NCBI GenBank assembly: GCA_965153455.1
Contig: OZ234494.1
Coordinates: 13,206,001-13,270,000, forward strand
Origin: Sphagnum compactum
Taxonomy: Eukaryota; Bryophyta; Sphagnopsida; Sphagnales
Length of the DNA: 64,000 nucleotides
Reading direction: 5' to 3'
This document shows positions 37,255 to 49,422 of the stretch, piece after piece (within the stretch, counting starts at the first letter, position 1; the number at the start of each line of letters is the position of its first letter). The position numbers and the translations under genes are program-made. The notes under the pieces were generated by a model. That model was given only the letters and a program-made list of their open reading frames with translations, was not told where the DNA came from and made no database searches.

Positions 37255-39127
37255 ATGTTAGAAAATGCTCCAATGTCTTTTCCTTGGCTCCTACACACCC
37301 AAGACAAATGTCATTAGGCCAATTTTGAACAAGGATGAAGTAATCCAAGTTATCAATTCCAAGCCAAGACTGTCAAAGATTCGTGACGACACTAGCAATA
37401 TTGAAAATCCTTTTAATCTCCATCTGTGAACTTACTATGCCAAGTACTTGGCGAGCCAAAAATGACACATGTGGGAACTACATTACATATGTTACCCACC
37501 ACACCAAAAGATTCTTAATTTTTGCCAGTTGTACACATAATTGTCGTAAGATTTGTAATTCATTCTTCAATGTTGACATGATGGCATCATCAATAAAAAC
37601 AATCTGCCCACTGTTGTTGGGTCTGTTGTTCCCTTCATAGATTCAAATGCAAGTAAACCTGCAACAATAGTGGGTACACATCTTTAGAATCACGTTTTGA
37701 AACAACATTAACAACAACCATATTGCCCACATAATCTCGTATCACCTTCATGTTTGTAAAACATGGGTCCAACATATTATGTGCCTTGGCATTAATGTAG
37801 GAGCTGGAAAATGCCAAAAATGGTGCTAATACGTTAATCACTTGTAAGTTCATCCTCAATTTGAATTCTATCAACTTTGAATCAAAATCGCCTCAAATCA
37901 AAGGTTGATTCAAACCCTAAATTTTGGCGACTTCAGATTTCATTGAAATGCACAAGTTGAAATCATATGCAAATGCATTTAACAACTAAAATCCCTGTGA
38001 TTGATTTAATACACATTGTTTGACCACTGGTAATAAGGTATATGTTATAACTTGAGCAATAACCCAAGTTTGGCACATTGGGATTCATAATGACAAAACC
38101 AAAAACTATTGCCGCACATAGCAAATGGAGATTACATTTTAATATTCCAATGTTTCTTGGAATATAATAACTCCTGATGTAAATCATGTTTTCACAAGAG
38201 TTTTCAGCATCTTTGCTAGTAGCCTTGCAATAATACAGGAATCCTTTCACTATTGTTTCCCCTTCTCAAATTTTTTTGTCCAAGTTATAGTCTTATGCAA
38301 TGATGTTTGAACATTTTTCAAACTGATATTTAAAAATCCAACACATACCTTATAATCATTAGAAGCATACTAACATGCCTTTGACATGGCATGGCCAAAA
38401 CATGATCCCAAAAATGGACTAGTTAATTGAAGAGGAGAACCAATAACAACACTTATCAACGTCAAAGTCAAGGTACTTAAATTCAACCTTTGTCCTTGAC
38501 ATAAGCAATGACTTTGTCAAGTAATCCAAAGTAGTCTAGTAAGACCGTTACTTGGTTTGCCATGGTTGCAACTGTTGTGTTATGCACCTCAAAAATTCCC
38601 ATTTTGACATGTGTGGGTTCCCATGAATTGTTAATAAAACTGACAACCATAGTAAGGGTGTCATGTCCACCACAAGACATTCAAAGATTAAAAGATGTTG
38701 TGCATGTAACACATGAAGTAAATGAAAGCAAAACATATTTTTCCCTAGTTTTTTTCACAATGTTTGGCAACACATCTATCACTAGCTGATGTCGAAATGG
38801 AAACACAACATGCAAACATTGCTTTAAAACCATGCGCTTTAACCATGGATTATCATCAAAGGACGATGGATGATAACCTTTTGTAATGTATAAGATTAGG
38901 TCTTCAAGAAATCCATGTTGAACAAGGTGAGTTTTGTTATAAGGCTAATGGTTGCCAAAAAATTCAATGATCAGAAAAGGAGAAATATTTTTCCTTTTCT
39001 TTGTTGTTTCTTGTTGAGGTCCATCTCCTTAAACTTTTTGCACCAATAACAAGTCTTACCTCTTGCATTCTTCCACATGTTCATGAGATAGATTGTTTTT
39101 CAAATATGACGTCCCATGGTTTTTGTT
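37255..39127 (-). pseudogene. Decayed hAT-type DNA transposon (transposase remnant)
   Basis: Read on the minus strand, pieces of a plant hAT-like transposase follow in the right order, interrupted by stops and frame changes. A zinc-finger-like end, LSHEHVEECKR, lies near 39095-39060. HPSSFDDNPWLKRM lies near 38870. The central domain is at 38720-38400: GGHDTLTMVVSFIN, WEPTHVKMGIFEVHN, LLDKVIAYVKDKG and GSCFGHAMSKAC. A region like the family's RGHWLLS part lies near 38000. The C-terminal dimerisation-like domain near 37470-37280 reads LARQVLGIVSSQMEIKRIF and NLDYFILVQNWP. I recognise this arrangement from many plant genomes. No terminal inverted repeats or 8-bp target duplication were identified. 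Clearly non-functional. Confidence 0.8.
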
Positions 39128-40886
39128 ATAACTTAGAAGGCCTTTATTTTTTCCATGGGAAACATTGATAACATTAACATCAATTGGATTATAATGGTAG
39201 CTAATACATCGCATGATTTGGGGATTACAAGAATTAAATTTTGCACCATCGTTGATAACAAAAAACCTTTAATAATTTGCAATGTGATGCAAAAGATACC
39301 ACATGTTTCAGTTAACCATAAGCTATGGATAAAGAAGTGCCCGAGATGCATTTGCGTCACTATTTGATTCAACATTTGATGTTTCTTGTGAGGAATTCTT
39401 GCACACCTTCCACATGAAAATATGCACTCACAAAACTCATTTGGGGGTGGAACTACTATGTAGTTGTATTTTAACAAGTTAAGGTGGTTCAATGGAATGT
39501 AATGAAGTTCATTAAGAATCTAATGCATTGTGTCCACTTGAAAGATACCAAGACATTTTGGAAGAATCAAAACTCACCATCATGGAATGTGAAGGAACAT
39601 TGTGTTGATGTTTAATCATGTTCACGCTTGATAGTTGACCCCCCTTCGTTCCATTCCCCATAATATCTTCATATAATTTCATAATCTAACATGCAGAGGG
39701 TTGTTGGAAAGTTAATATTTAAGGAAACAATGTTACAAAATCTTATAAGATTTTATTTTTGAAATCAAAAGTTATGTCTCAAAACAAAAAGTTATTTTGA
39801 CGAGATTTGAAAAAAAAAGATAGCTTTGACCCCTTCTACTTCCAGCAAGTGTAGCTCCCTTGCAGCAAACCAATGATGTTGAAATTTTGAGAGAACGTTC
39901 TACACCTCCTAAACTAAAATTGTTTGAAGTTTGAGCCAAATCCAACGATGGATCTAAGAGGGACAATTATTTTCATAAAAAATCCAAAAGCTTGTTCATG
40001 GAAATCCTTTCATGAACTCCACTATAACTATTTGTTACACACAACTTCCTTCCATGCTCTTTTGTTTGCACACATTTTTTTCCATGAACAACACTTCTTC
40101 ACACATAACAACTAGTTATCCTCTCACACATTCATTCTCCTTCTCTTCCCAAGGAAAACACACAAGATAAAACTCCTCTCACCCCAAGCTTCCCATGACC
40201 CCTCCTTAAGCTTGTTCTCCTTGTCCAATGGAAGTTGTGGAAATCCTTCCCTCTAATCAATAGCCTTCTCATCCTTCATGAACCAATGTTTGCTCTCCAA
40301 CGAAGTTTAGGATGAGAATTCTTGTGCCCAATGAAAGACTAAAATGATTCCATCTTCCAATCAAATAGGGTGATAATCCTCGTGACCAATGGAATTGCAG
40401 GACTCATCCTTTTCCCTATCTTGGAGATCTTGATGGGGTTTTTGAGCTCGATCATTGTCAATTCCGTCCGTTTGACTTTAACATCCTACTTCTTCGTCCT
40501 AATTATTTCAGGTAGCTATTTATTAAGATAATATACCGGTAGTAATAAGTAAACATCCTTGAGTTCCCATTTGACTAAATCAACTCAATGGTAGTAGTAA
40601 AATTTTTGTGTACCATTTACTCTTTTAATATCCCTTAGTTATTCCTTAATGTGTATTAATTAATTATGTAATACATAATAAATTAGAATTAAATTTGGAA
40701 TTACAAAAATTCCCATGTACTTTGAGATCCACTTCCGATATAGGGCTTCACGAATCCATTGGAACTAGGATGTTTGGGTTTTCATGAAGTTCTGCTATCA
40801 TTGTCACGCATTACACTATCCTAATTTCTTAAATAAAGGCATCGACCCCCTTCGAATGCAAGTACCAAATTGTTCCGGCTACCCTT

Positions 40887-41330
40887 TTGATTTTTGTTGA
40901 TGCAGGTGAAGATTTAGTCATGGCGGATGAGGTTATTACGCCCTCGAATCATCCAATTGTGCTAGTAGAAGAGGAAGTGCTTGAAGAAGCTCTGCTTGAT
41001 GTGAATGTCTCTCAACGGTCACGCAAAGAGGAACCATCTAGAAGAGTGGTGCGCACTCGAGTTGATTGTTCGACATGGGATCGTCAATTGTCTCCTAACC
41101 CACATGCTTTAACACTCTATTTAGAATTTGTTCCTGCTCGTGGAACCGCGTTAGAAAGGTTTGAAGAGTGTTAGTGTGAAGATGGCGATGTTCGTTTTCA
41201 TTGTTGAACTTGGGTTCCCAGTGATGGCCATTATTGTTAACTACGAAGCCCAATCAACCCCTTTGCCATGGAGCATCGAATCGAATACCTAACTCGCACC
41301 ATTCGTCACATTTTGGATTTTTTGCAAATG
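40887..41330 (+). pseudogene. Degraded coding-like fragment of unknown origin
   Basis: A 95-codon frame (40887-41174) has higher GC and better codon balance than its surroundings, with MADEVITPSNHPIVLVEEE and RRVVRTRVDCSTWDRQL. After its stop, codon-like sequence continues with interruptions (EDGDVRF, NPFAMEHRIEYLTRTI). I recognise no family. It could be a transposon-borne or captured gene fragment, or an exon of an undetected gene. Confidence 0.35.
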
Positions 41331-42000
41331 TGATCTATCCCCTTTAAGTCGTTTATTAAGTTGTAATTCACTTGAAGCTGCTTAGGTGGAAATGTTAGTA
41401 TTTAAATTCGATCTTGATTATATTTAGGAGCCTAATAGAAGTGAAAACTAAATAAGGGTGTATTAAAACTACATCCTATAAATCTTACAAGTACATCATT
41501 AGTGCCTAAAGATTATTCTACAAACTAATTTAATATTGTCATGGCGAAATGTTAATGTTGATTGTGGGCTTGTATTCCCAATATATCAATAAAATCACAT
41601 CTAATTCTAGATCCCTTTTCACCTTTCTGCAACATAAAAAGGATAATGCACTCTTAAAGGTTTACTAGGTCCTAAAATTAATTAAGCACTACATCAATTT
41701 AAATAAAAAAGTTCTTTGCGCTTGGAAATATCCAAAGGCTAATTCAACTATTAGTAATTACTACTTGAAAGTTTATAAGGATTCAAATCATTATTACTAA
41801 TGAAAATTATGGAACTAAAGCGTAACAACTTGCTGAATTGTAATCCATGGCTCACACTTCTTGTGAACCTTGAATTATATTTTTTCAACAAGAGACAAAA
41901 ATTCACCATATTCATCATTGTGTTTAGAAAACATTGTGTTTATGTGAATGCCACTTGTAGATGCCACCAATAGTTGTTACGTTTGTTTAGTTGCAATAGG

Positions 42001-42235
42001 AACACAACAATAATAAACAACTTGAAAAAATTGAAAGGGCATGGCCAATACAAAGCTGTAGCATCTTAACAACTATTACATGAACACAACAACAATAGAG
42101 AACTTGAGAAAATTAGAAGGGCATGGCTAATACAAATTTGTAGCATCTTGACAACTGCAACATGAACACAACAACAACAAATAACTTGAAAGAGCATGGT
42201 TAATACAAAGTTGTTGCATCTTGATAGTTGCAACA
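42001..42235 (+). repeat. Three tandem repeats, ~81-bp period
   Basis: Each unit has the order AACACAACAA, AACTTGA, GGGCATGGCYAATACAAA (AGCATGGTTAAT in the third copy) and KTAGCATCTTRACAAC. Units start near 42001, 42082 and 42162. The copies are diverged but clearly collinear. Non-coding. Confidence 0.8.
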
Positions 42236-45200
42236 CCAATAGTAAAAAGAAAAATGAAAGGGGTTTAGGTTTACAAAATACCTACAAATTGAAGTTGTTG
42301 AAGTGCTACTTTATCTTGACTTGGTTTTTGTGACCACACCTTCCTCACATATCTTTTAAAATCTCAAGCATATATTTGGCAAGTTCATATTTATGCAAAA
42401 TTGCATAAACATAAATTTCTAAACTTGTTCATATATTTTGGAACAAATTTCCATTATCCAAAAACTCTCTCCTTGCCAAGAGCAAAGCAAAAGTAAAAAC
42501 TACATGCAAGTTAGAAAAAATAGATATGGTTGTTAATTAGACATAGGTCACATACATTATAGTCAGATTTATGAAACCTGACATGTTTGGTATAGGGCTT
42601 GTGAGTTTGTTATTACTAAAATCCCTACACATTCAAGGTGCCATCACACATTAGTGAAAAGAGTAATTGGTTATTTTAACATCCAACAACTTATTTCCAT
42701 GTATTCATCAAAAATCATTTGTACATGGCCATCATAATGATGTATTCACTAGGAAAATTCTATACAATTCTATTCATAAATGGGACCACACAAATTCTTG
42801 TTTAGATAAGTTAACCTTCCAAACCACAACAACCCCCTCGTAGAACCCCCTTAATTTTTTTCCATCAATAGATGGTTAAAATTGACTTACAAGGCTTCCA
42901 AACTCTTTGCTCCATTAAACGATGGAATTTGTCCACTTATCCCATAGTTCCTCAAGCTCATGCACATATCCAATAGCTGAAGTAGGTGAAAACAATGAAA
43001 ACTGATTAGCTTTTATCTTGCAATGAAGTTTCATTAATTAGCACCCATGGTTTACACTAACAAACCCATGAAGGTACTACCATTAGATTACACAAGTAGA
43101 GGTACAGTGGGGAAATTTAATGTTTGTTAAACATCTATTTTGCACAAATGGAGGCCCAATGCTTGAAGTCTTTGGGATGATTCAAATTGAGTGTTAAAAA
43201 AAACATCAGTTTTTAAACAACTATTCAAAAGCTAATGACAAGGGAAGCAATTGGCCCTGTCCCACATATTAAAAAAATTTGTTAAAAAATTGCACACCCG
43301 CAATAGAGATCAACACTTAATTACAATTTCAAACTTGTTGCAGAAACCTAAAGTAAAGACTAAAGAGAAAGAGAGAGAGCGAGTTATTTTCAGTTTGGTT
43401 CAAAGAGAGTTGTACCCATGAACTATGAAGTGTGGTAAGTAGCTGATGCAGTGAATCCTAGAGAACTTATAGGAGCTGCAACAGGAGTTGGTGCTACAAC
43501 TTCGAAAAAACTAAGGGCTGGAATAGGAGGGGAACTTGTGGGTGCACCCACTACTCTAAAAGACTTTCAAATTGTTAAGGCATGAATACATTTTTTCTTC
43601 CATTAGTAATCACCTCCTTAGCATGAGCTAAAGAGATGCAAGCCTTCTCTTCATTGGTTACCCTAGCTCCAGTTCATGATTTCATTTTCAAGAAACATCC
43701 ATTGATGAAAGCTTGCAAAATTTTATTAAAACAAAACACCCAAAAAAAGGAGGGAAAAGAAAAAACAAGCAATTAGCTAGGGAAATAAAGGAACAATTAA
43801 CCATTGGCACTTGATAATGACCATCTATAGATAATGATTCACATCATTTGTTGATTGAAGGACACATTTGGACGAATTTTGGTAGAATACCAAATTGTTT
43901 TAAGTTGCCATTCAAGGAGTTGTTGTTCATGTGCTTAAAATTTTCTAAACCCAATATAGACGCCCATTGGAGATCAGCTGTTGTTGAAAAATTCATGCCC
44001 ACCACAATGACGAAAGAGAATCAAATAACACCTCCACCAAGCTCAAGCTCAAGCAAACCTTAACCCTAAACTTAACAAGATCCGGATCAAACATGACACG
44101 ATTGCATTAGCGGGTGTCAGGTTTAAGGTTTTGGGATTTTTTCTTGGTTCCCAGTTATGGGTGTAAAGCTAGATCTTCAAACTACACATATTTTGGTTCA
44201 GGTTTCCACCCAATTCCAAATTGTTGAACTCGGTTTTGGGCACGGTATATGGATCCAGATCCTTAGTCGATGATTCTTAAAAAAAAGAATCAACCCACCC
44301 AACCGGATACTCGACCAACATTAGTAATGTCCCCGATGGGCATGTGTCACAACCGTAACTTTGAGCTTGCAACATACTATTAATTGAATTAAAAAAATCA
44401 TTTGTGTGACCCTAGAGATAAGGGAAAAAGGTGTGAAATATAACAAAACATATGGATGTGCAATATGAATGGTAATGATCAAAACTCTTTTCGCATCAAT
44501 CTTTTGGAATGACATACTAATCTACTCAACTAGTATGAATAGAGGTTGATGAAAATGGAACTATTGAGATAATACATGTATGCAAAAGGTGTGGCTTCAT
44601 ACAACTATTGGACTTGTTGGGTTTTTCAAGCCTATGTTCTTAATAACATACATGTCAAGGTTCCACAGATATTGGTACAACACTTGTATTTAAGTATTTT
44701 GGCTAGGGAAAATATGGCTATGTTGCATCCTTGGCAAACCTTCATAGTGAAGAAAGACTAACTCATTTCTTGGTTTTCAAAGCAATGTTTGTGTGTAAGA
44801 TAAAGCTCAAAGTGGGGCATTCTCAACATAAGGGGTTTATAACAAGGTAGTAGGTCCAAGTCTAACTTTGCATTTTGGGAATATAGCCCTTATATTGGTT
44901 GTACCTTTTACCAAACACACAACGAAGGTTGTTCTAGATCACAAGGTGGAGGAAGGGATGGTTTGTGCGCCTATTCAATAGGAATGGCAAGGGTCTTACA
45001 CCTCTGCTTAAGACCGCTCTCCGTTCTTGAGGAATAGACATAATCTCCTCTTCTTTTTTAAAAGGGATATTCATGGAGATAAGGTGCCTTTGAAATACAT
45101 TAGGAATTTCAAATGTATTTCAAATATGCCTTTGAAATACATTTCTTTAGGAATATTCATAACTTTAAAAAATATTTACAATATATTTTGTCATGTCAAG

Positions 45201-46749
45201 ATTTTGTAAAATGCAATTTCACCTCTAGTTAAATCTCCAAATTTTTTTTTGAAAAAATAAATAAATTAGTATTTGCTAATTAATATTGACAAACTATTGT
45301 AGTATTGTGGCAATTTCAATATTCTAGTGTTGAATCATCATTTGTTTTGAAAAATTCCATATTGAAATAATATATTCTAAAATATTAAAAAAAAATTCTT
45401 TTGTATATATTCTTGCTCCTAACGACAAAAGAATACTCTGCTGAATGGTCTCACGAACCAATCATGCTACCATTGCATTTGTTCTCATGCATGTAGTACT
45501 TGCGATGTCCATTTGAAGTTCCAAATGTTTTCAAGAACCACTAATAAGAAGTTTTTTGCCACTAGTTTTTTAGTCCTCATGAGTTTCTTAGGCAAACCTA
45601 AGAGGAAAGATAAGGTGCAACCTCGGGGAATATTCTAGACACTTTCTATGTTTTGGCATATAACCAACCACTTTTTTTTTTCCGAATTGTTGTGTGATTT
45701 CATTTTTTTAGATTTTTCTCTTACTTCTCTAGTTACTTCTTCTAACATAAAACATTGACATTTTTATTTATTTTTTGTATTTTCAAGTTGCTCCCAAGCC
45801 TAAATTTGTCGTGTTTGACTTTTTAAAAATTTATTTCAGATTTATTTGAGACTTACTTCCATTTTACTAGATTTTTCAAAATCTAAAAAACTCAGTATAG
45901 CTTATACTACTAGACCTTTCAAATTTTGGAAGATTCAAATTTATGATAATCGCTTCAAAAAATAAGAAAAAAAATACCATTGCTTTATGTAAGGAAAGGT
46001 TCCCACTATGGGTGGGGGGTGCTTACAGACTTTTGATCTCGTGTAGCATATTGACCTTGAAGATCTCAATCCAAAAGGCCCCCCGTAATGAGATCTTCTC
46101 CTATACAAAAATCCTTGTGTGAACCATGTCAAACATAAACAAACAACAACAAAATTTACAAAATTCTTTTTTACACACAACAATGAGAACAAATCCTCAA
46201 ATAACATTTTCTAAATGCACCTTTATCTAAAACCCACAAATTTTTTATTTTTTTTCTCTCACAAAGTGAACGTGAATGAACATAATGCCATAATCTTTAG
46301 TATTACCCCAAACCCTAAATTTAATTGATTTTAAAGTAGGCGATTTCACAAATGACTGTATCAGGTTTCAACTTTATTCACACTAATTGTTGTCTAACCA
46401 AACCTTAACACCTAGATAATAGGCCAAGTTATTTTGATTGCTTCCTACACACACGAGACCACTTAATGAACTTTGCAAATTGTGCAAACTAAATTCATAA
46501 CCCTTTGAACTAAAATTACAAAATGAAGTTATATGTCTAATTTTCATTCAAGAGTGTGGGAAAAATATATATTTCCTAATGAATCATTTAAACATGAATT
46601 CAAAGGTTGTCATTTTACAAAAGAAATTAGGGTTAAACTCATCTCGAAGCATGATTGATATATCTCTTGTACATACCATAATCCAAACCAAACACCAAAC
46701 TCTTCTCCTCCCCCTTGCAAGAAGGAAATGAAAACAGAACCTAGTGTAG

Positions 46750-46767
46750 TTTAGGGTTTAGGGTTTA
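46750..46767 (+). repeat. Interstitial telomere-like repeat (TTTAGGG)
   Basis: About two and a half heptamer units lie within the AT-rich desert, in the same orientation as the site at 31087. Confidence 0.8.
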
Positions 46768-47802
46768 AACTAAACTTTAAGGTTGTAATTCGTTGTAGAC
46801 TTGTCATTGCTTGAAATTGACCAACCCACATAGGAGGCCATATCCATTACATGTTCTAATAGCTTTTTAAGTCTCGATGCAAGTTCGCACAATTTTGTGT
46901 CCTTGTATGGTTGTTGTGAAAGGGGTGACCTACTTTGTGGGGGATTAGCATGATTTGTTTATTGTGATTCTCAATGGATTTTTTGCAAGGCATTTATGAA
47001 TTCATGAACCTTTTTAAAAAAATTAGTTATTGGATCAAATGTCAAAAGTTTCATGATTGTAAAGAAAGTTTAAGAAGCACGTAAGCTTATGAGTTGATTT
47101 TGCGAAGGAGAAATACATGCAAAGCTTTTTCTTCCCACAATGTTTTGTAAATTGTGGCACTTGGTGAAGGCGATTGAAAATGTGTTTGTCAAAACTCATT
47201 CAATGAGCTTCCAAAGCAAAATACATACCCCTTTCCACTAATATCATGGAGGTAGAGGTTTACAAGATAAGCTTATGATTTGGCAATGATTTAGAGAAAA
47301 ACTTTTGAGGCCAATCCTTTGCATTCCAAGAGTGCTTGATCAAGGTGCCTTAGAGTTTCCAATTGGTCATAATTGGAGTCATTAAACTAATCGTGACAAT
47401 TAAAGTAAGCAATCGTTCAAAACAAATGTAATGTAATTCTTTTGAAATAAGCTCAAATACACAATGATCTTACGTTGGTCAGCACTTTCAAACAAATATC
47501 ACCATTCCAAGAAACACATCAATGATACTTAAGTAAATCTTATGATGAATTTCTTGTGATTAATCTTAGTATGACCAGAGTGATTATGTTTTCCAATGTG
47601 AAGGGCTCCTTAGTTCATCCTTTCAAATTATGGATGCTAGTTTGTGAATTAACGGTGGAGTTATGTGTAACTTTCCACCTTTAATGGATGTTTTTGGTGA
47701 ATCTACTGATTTGATTTCCAGGAGATTGTTTTTTTTCTTTTTGGGTGTGAAGAATCTTATAATTTTTTTTTTAAAACTCTCATTTTTCCTACAGATGAAC
47801 TA

Positions 47803-48703
47803 CTACTGTCTAGGTGGTGGACCTGGGGGACGTCCTGATGGCAGAGAAGGAACGCCATGGTCGGTGTTGGCACCAGGATCCACATAGTCTGAGTGGTCGA
47901 AGTTGTAGAGAATTCTCTCCATCAGAATCTCCTCCTCATGACCAGAGCTACTTGCTGCATGAGCTTGCAATGTCGACAATCTCCTCATGTGGTGCAGATT
48001 CACGTCATGCGGCAATCCGGCAACTGTAGCAGCAGCAGCATGATGATGTTGTGGGTATAAGCTCTGCTGCACTGCTTCATGCTGCACCATCGACAGTTGA
48101 TCACACATCATGACCAGTAGCAGCTAGACTTTACAGTATTCTGTGGTAATGAAAACTCTCATTGAAATACTTACCTGATCATTGTCTTTGGATGCAACAC
48201 CAGCTCTGATGATGATCATATTCGACTTGACGAGGCGGTCTATATTGTTCATAGCTGCCAGTTGCTGTGGTGAGCTTTCCAGGTTCAATATATGGTGGGT
48301 TTCTGCATATGATTATGTTGGAAAAGTCATATTAATCAGCACTATGATGGCGTGATGATCATGATCTCATCACTGGTCTATCCGAGGTCATACAGTCTAC
48401 GATTGACAAATGTTATAGATGGAGTTTATGATGGAGATTAGCTTGTGATTCATAAGAAACTTGCAGCAGCAGGGATGCAGCTACTACTACTTCAAGTCTA
48501 CGAGAGGAGATCAGAACAGAGGAGAAATAATTACCTTGAGCAGCAGGAATGAATCGAGCAACGATGAAGACAGGAAATAGAGCTATAAAAGTGCAGCAGC
48601 ACATCATGAGCAGCTGCAGCCAGCTTCCGGCAGTAATATAGTACCACCCCATTTTGCTTCCTCTTCGCGGAGCACGGCGCTGATCTATCTCTAGTCCTGG
48701 CAT
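47803..48703 (-). CDS. PSY-type tyrosine-sulfated peptide precursor (secreted growth peptide)
   Basis: Exons 48703-48535, 48302-48175 and 48081-47803 join in phase to give about 191 residues. A different acceptor would start exon 3 at 48123 and add 14 residues, but it needs a 51-nt intron. The N-terminus has a basic stretch and then a strongly hydrophobic segment (about residues 27-51; WLQLLMMCCCTFIALFP), read as signal peptide or signal anchor. Met18 would give a more classical signal peptide. A variable middle with a poly-His/Ala patch follows. The C-terminus carries DYVDPGANTDHGVPSLPSG, then a Pro-rich tail ending in PPR-Q. This fits the PSY motif (DY, DP, AN, H, then Pro). In the family, the Tyr after Asp is sulfated and prolines are hydroxylated, and the mature peptide is sensed by leucine-rich-repeat receptor kinases to balance growth and stress. 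The motif lacks two residues after His compared with the PSY1 that I remember. A (GA)n tract lies in the leader. Confidence 0.68.
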
Positions 48704-48899
48704 TCTTCTCCTCTCCAGCTAGCTCCACAAACAAACCCACGATCAGGAAAGAAAAACACGGAATTCCTACCAAAACTTGCAAAGCGCTTGCTTGCGATGG
48801 ATCCTCTTCTCTAATTACAATCCAAATCTCGCAGAATCTGAAAGCTCACCCACAAAAAGCTTTGCGTCGCCTCCGCCCTCTTATACTCGTGAGCAGAGC

Positions 48900-48901
<2 letters not shown>

Positions 48902-48941
<40 letters not shown>
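48902..48941 (+). repeat. (GA)20 microsatellite in the leader of the PSY-type gene
   Basis: About twenty GA units lie 200 bp upstream of the ATG at 48703. On the coding strand this is a (CT)n tract, a frequent plant core-promoter or leader element and a possible binding site for GAGA-binding BBR/BPC factors (family knowledge, not shown here). The overlapping open frames are artefacts. Confidence 0.8.
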
Positions 48942-48944
<3 letters not shown>

Positions 48945-49091
48945 GGCAGCAACAACCGGGCCGCGTCTCGTGCAGAGCGAAAACGGGCAACAACAACGAC
49001 AACGCCGGGCAGCCTCGCCCGTTCCGAATCAATGCCCGCGATTTAAAGAATAGCCCACTTAAGAGGGATTCTGCAAACCCCATAATGACTC

Positions 49092-49150
49092 AGTTGTGGA
49101 TGAACCAAAAGCGGTAGTTCATCCACAACTCGCTTGTGGTTCATCCACAA
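49092..49150. repeat. Nested inverted repeats able to form alternative hairpins
   Basis: AGTTGTGGATGAAC (49092-49105) pairs perfectly over 14 bp with 49117-49130. It also pairs over 13 bp with a second inverted copy at 49138-49150, which can form its own 6-bp hairpin (TTGTGG/CCACAA). The elements lie about 390 bp upstream of the PSY-type ATG and next to a TACC tract. Confidence 0.8.
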
Positions 49151-49214
49151 TGAGTTACCAGCGTTCCACCTTGGTTTAACCCTATGTGGTACATTCTCCT
49201 ACTTTCACCTCACA

Positions 49215-49360
49215 CTACCTACCTACCTACCTACCTGCCTACGTGGGTAAGTATCACAGGTAAGAAGGTAGTCAATGTAAGTGGTTACCATACAGGTAGG
49301 TGAATAGGTACTGCGCTTGGTAACTTACTAGGTAGGTAGATGATACATGTAGGTAGGTAG
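49215..49360. repeat. Third TACC/GGTA-rich tract
   Basis: CTACCTACCTACCTAC at 49215 is followed by several GGTAGGTAG words in the opposite orientation up to about 49360. It is the same word family as the tracts at 9.9 and 12.4 kb, here between two genes. Confidence 0.75.
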
Positions 49361-49397
49361 TAGATATGGTGGTTCTCACTTGTTTCTGGCAACTAGT

Positions 49398-49422
49398 AAA
49401 CCCTAAACCCTAAACCCTAAAC
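49398..49422 (-). repeat. Interstitial telomere-like repeat (CCCTAAA)
   Basis: Three CCCTAAA units, the largest such site in the window, lie between the PSY-type gene and the Ran-binding-like gene. In plants the telo-box AAACCCTAA is common near promoters of growth and translation genes (family knowledge). Confidence 0.85.

Larger units (their letters stand above)
29500..47790. other. Long AT-rich desert with decayed transposon and local repeats
   Basis: About 18 kb of AT-rich DNA with long A/T homopolymers and simple repeats. I could support only the decayed hAT element (37255-39127), a degraded coding fragment near 40890-41330, three local tandem repeats and two telomere-like sites, all listed separately. 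The frame at 35212-35400 (about 62 codons) has codon-like composition, but I recognise nothing in it. Confidence 0.6.
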
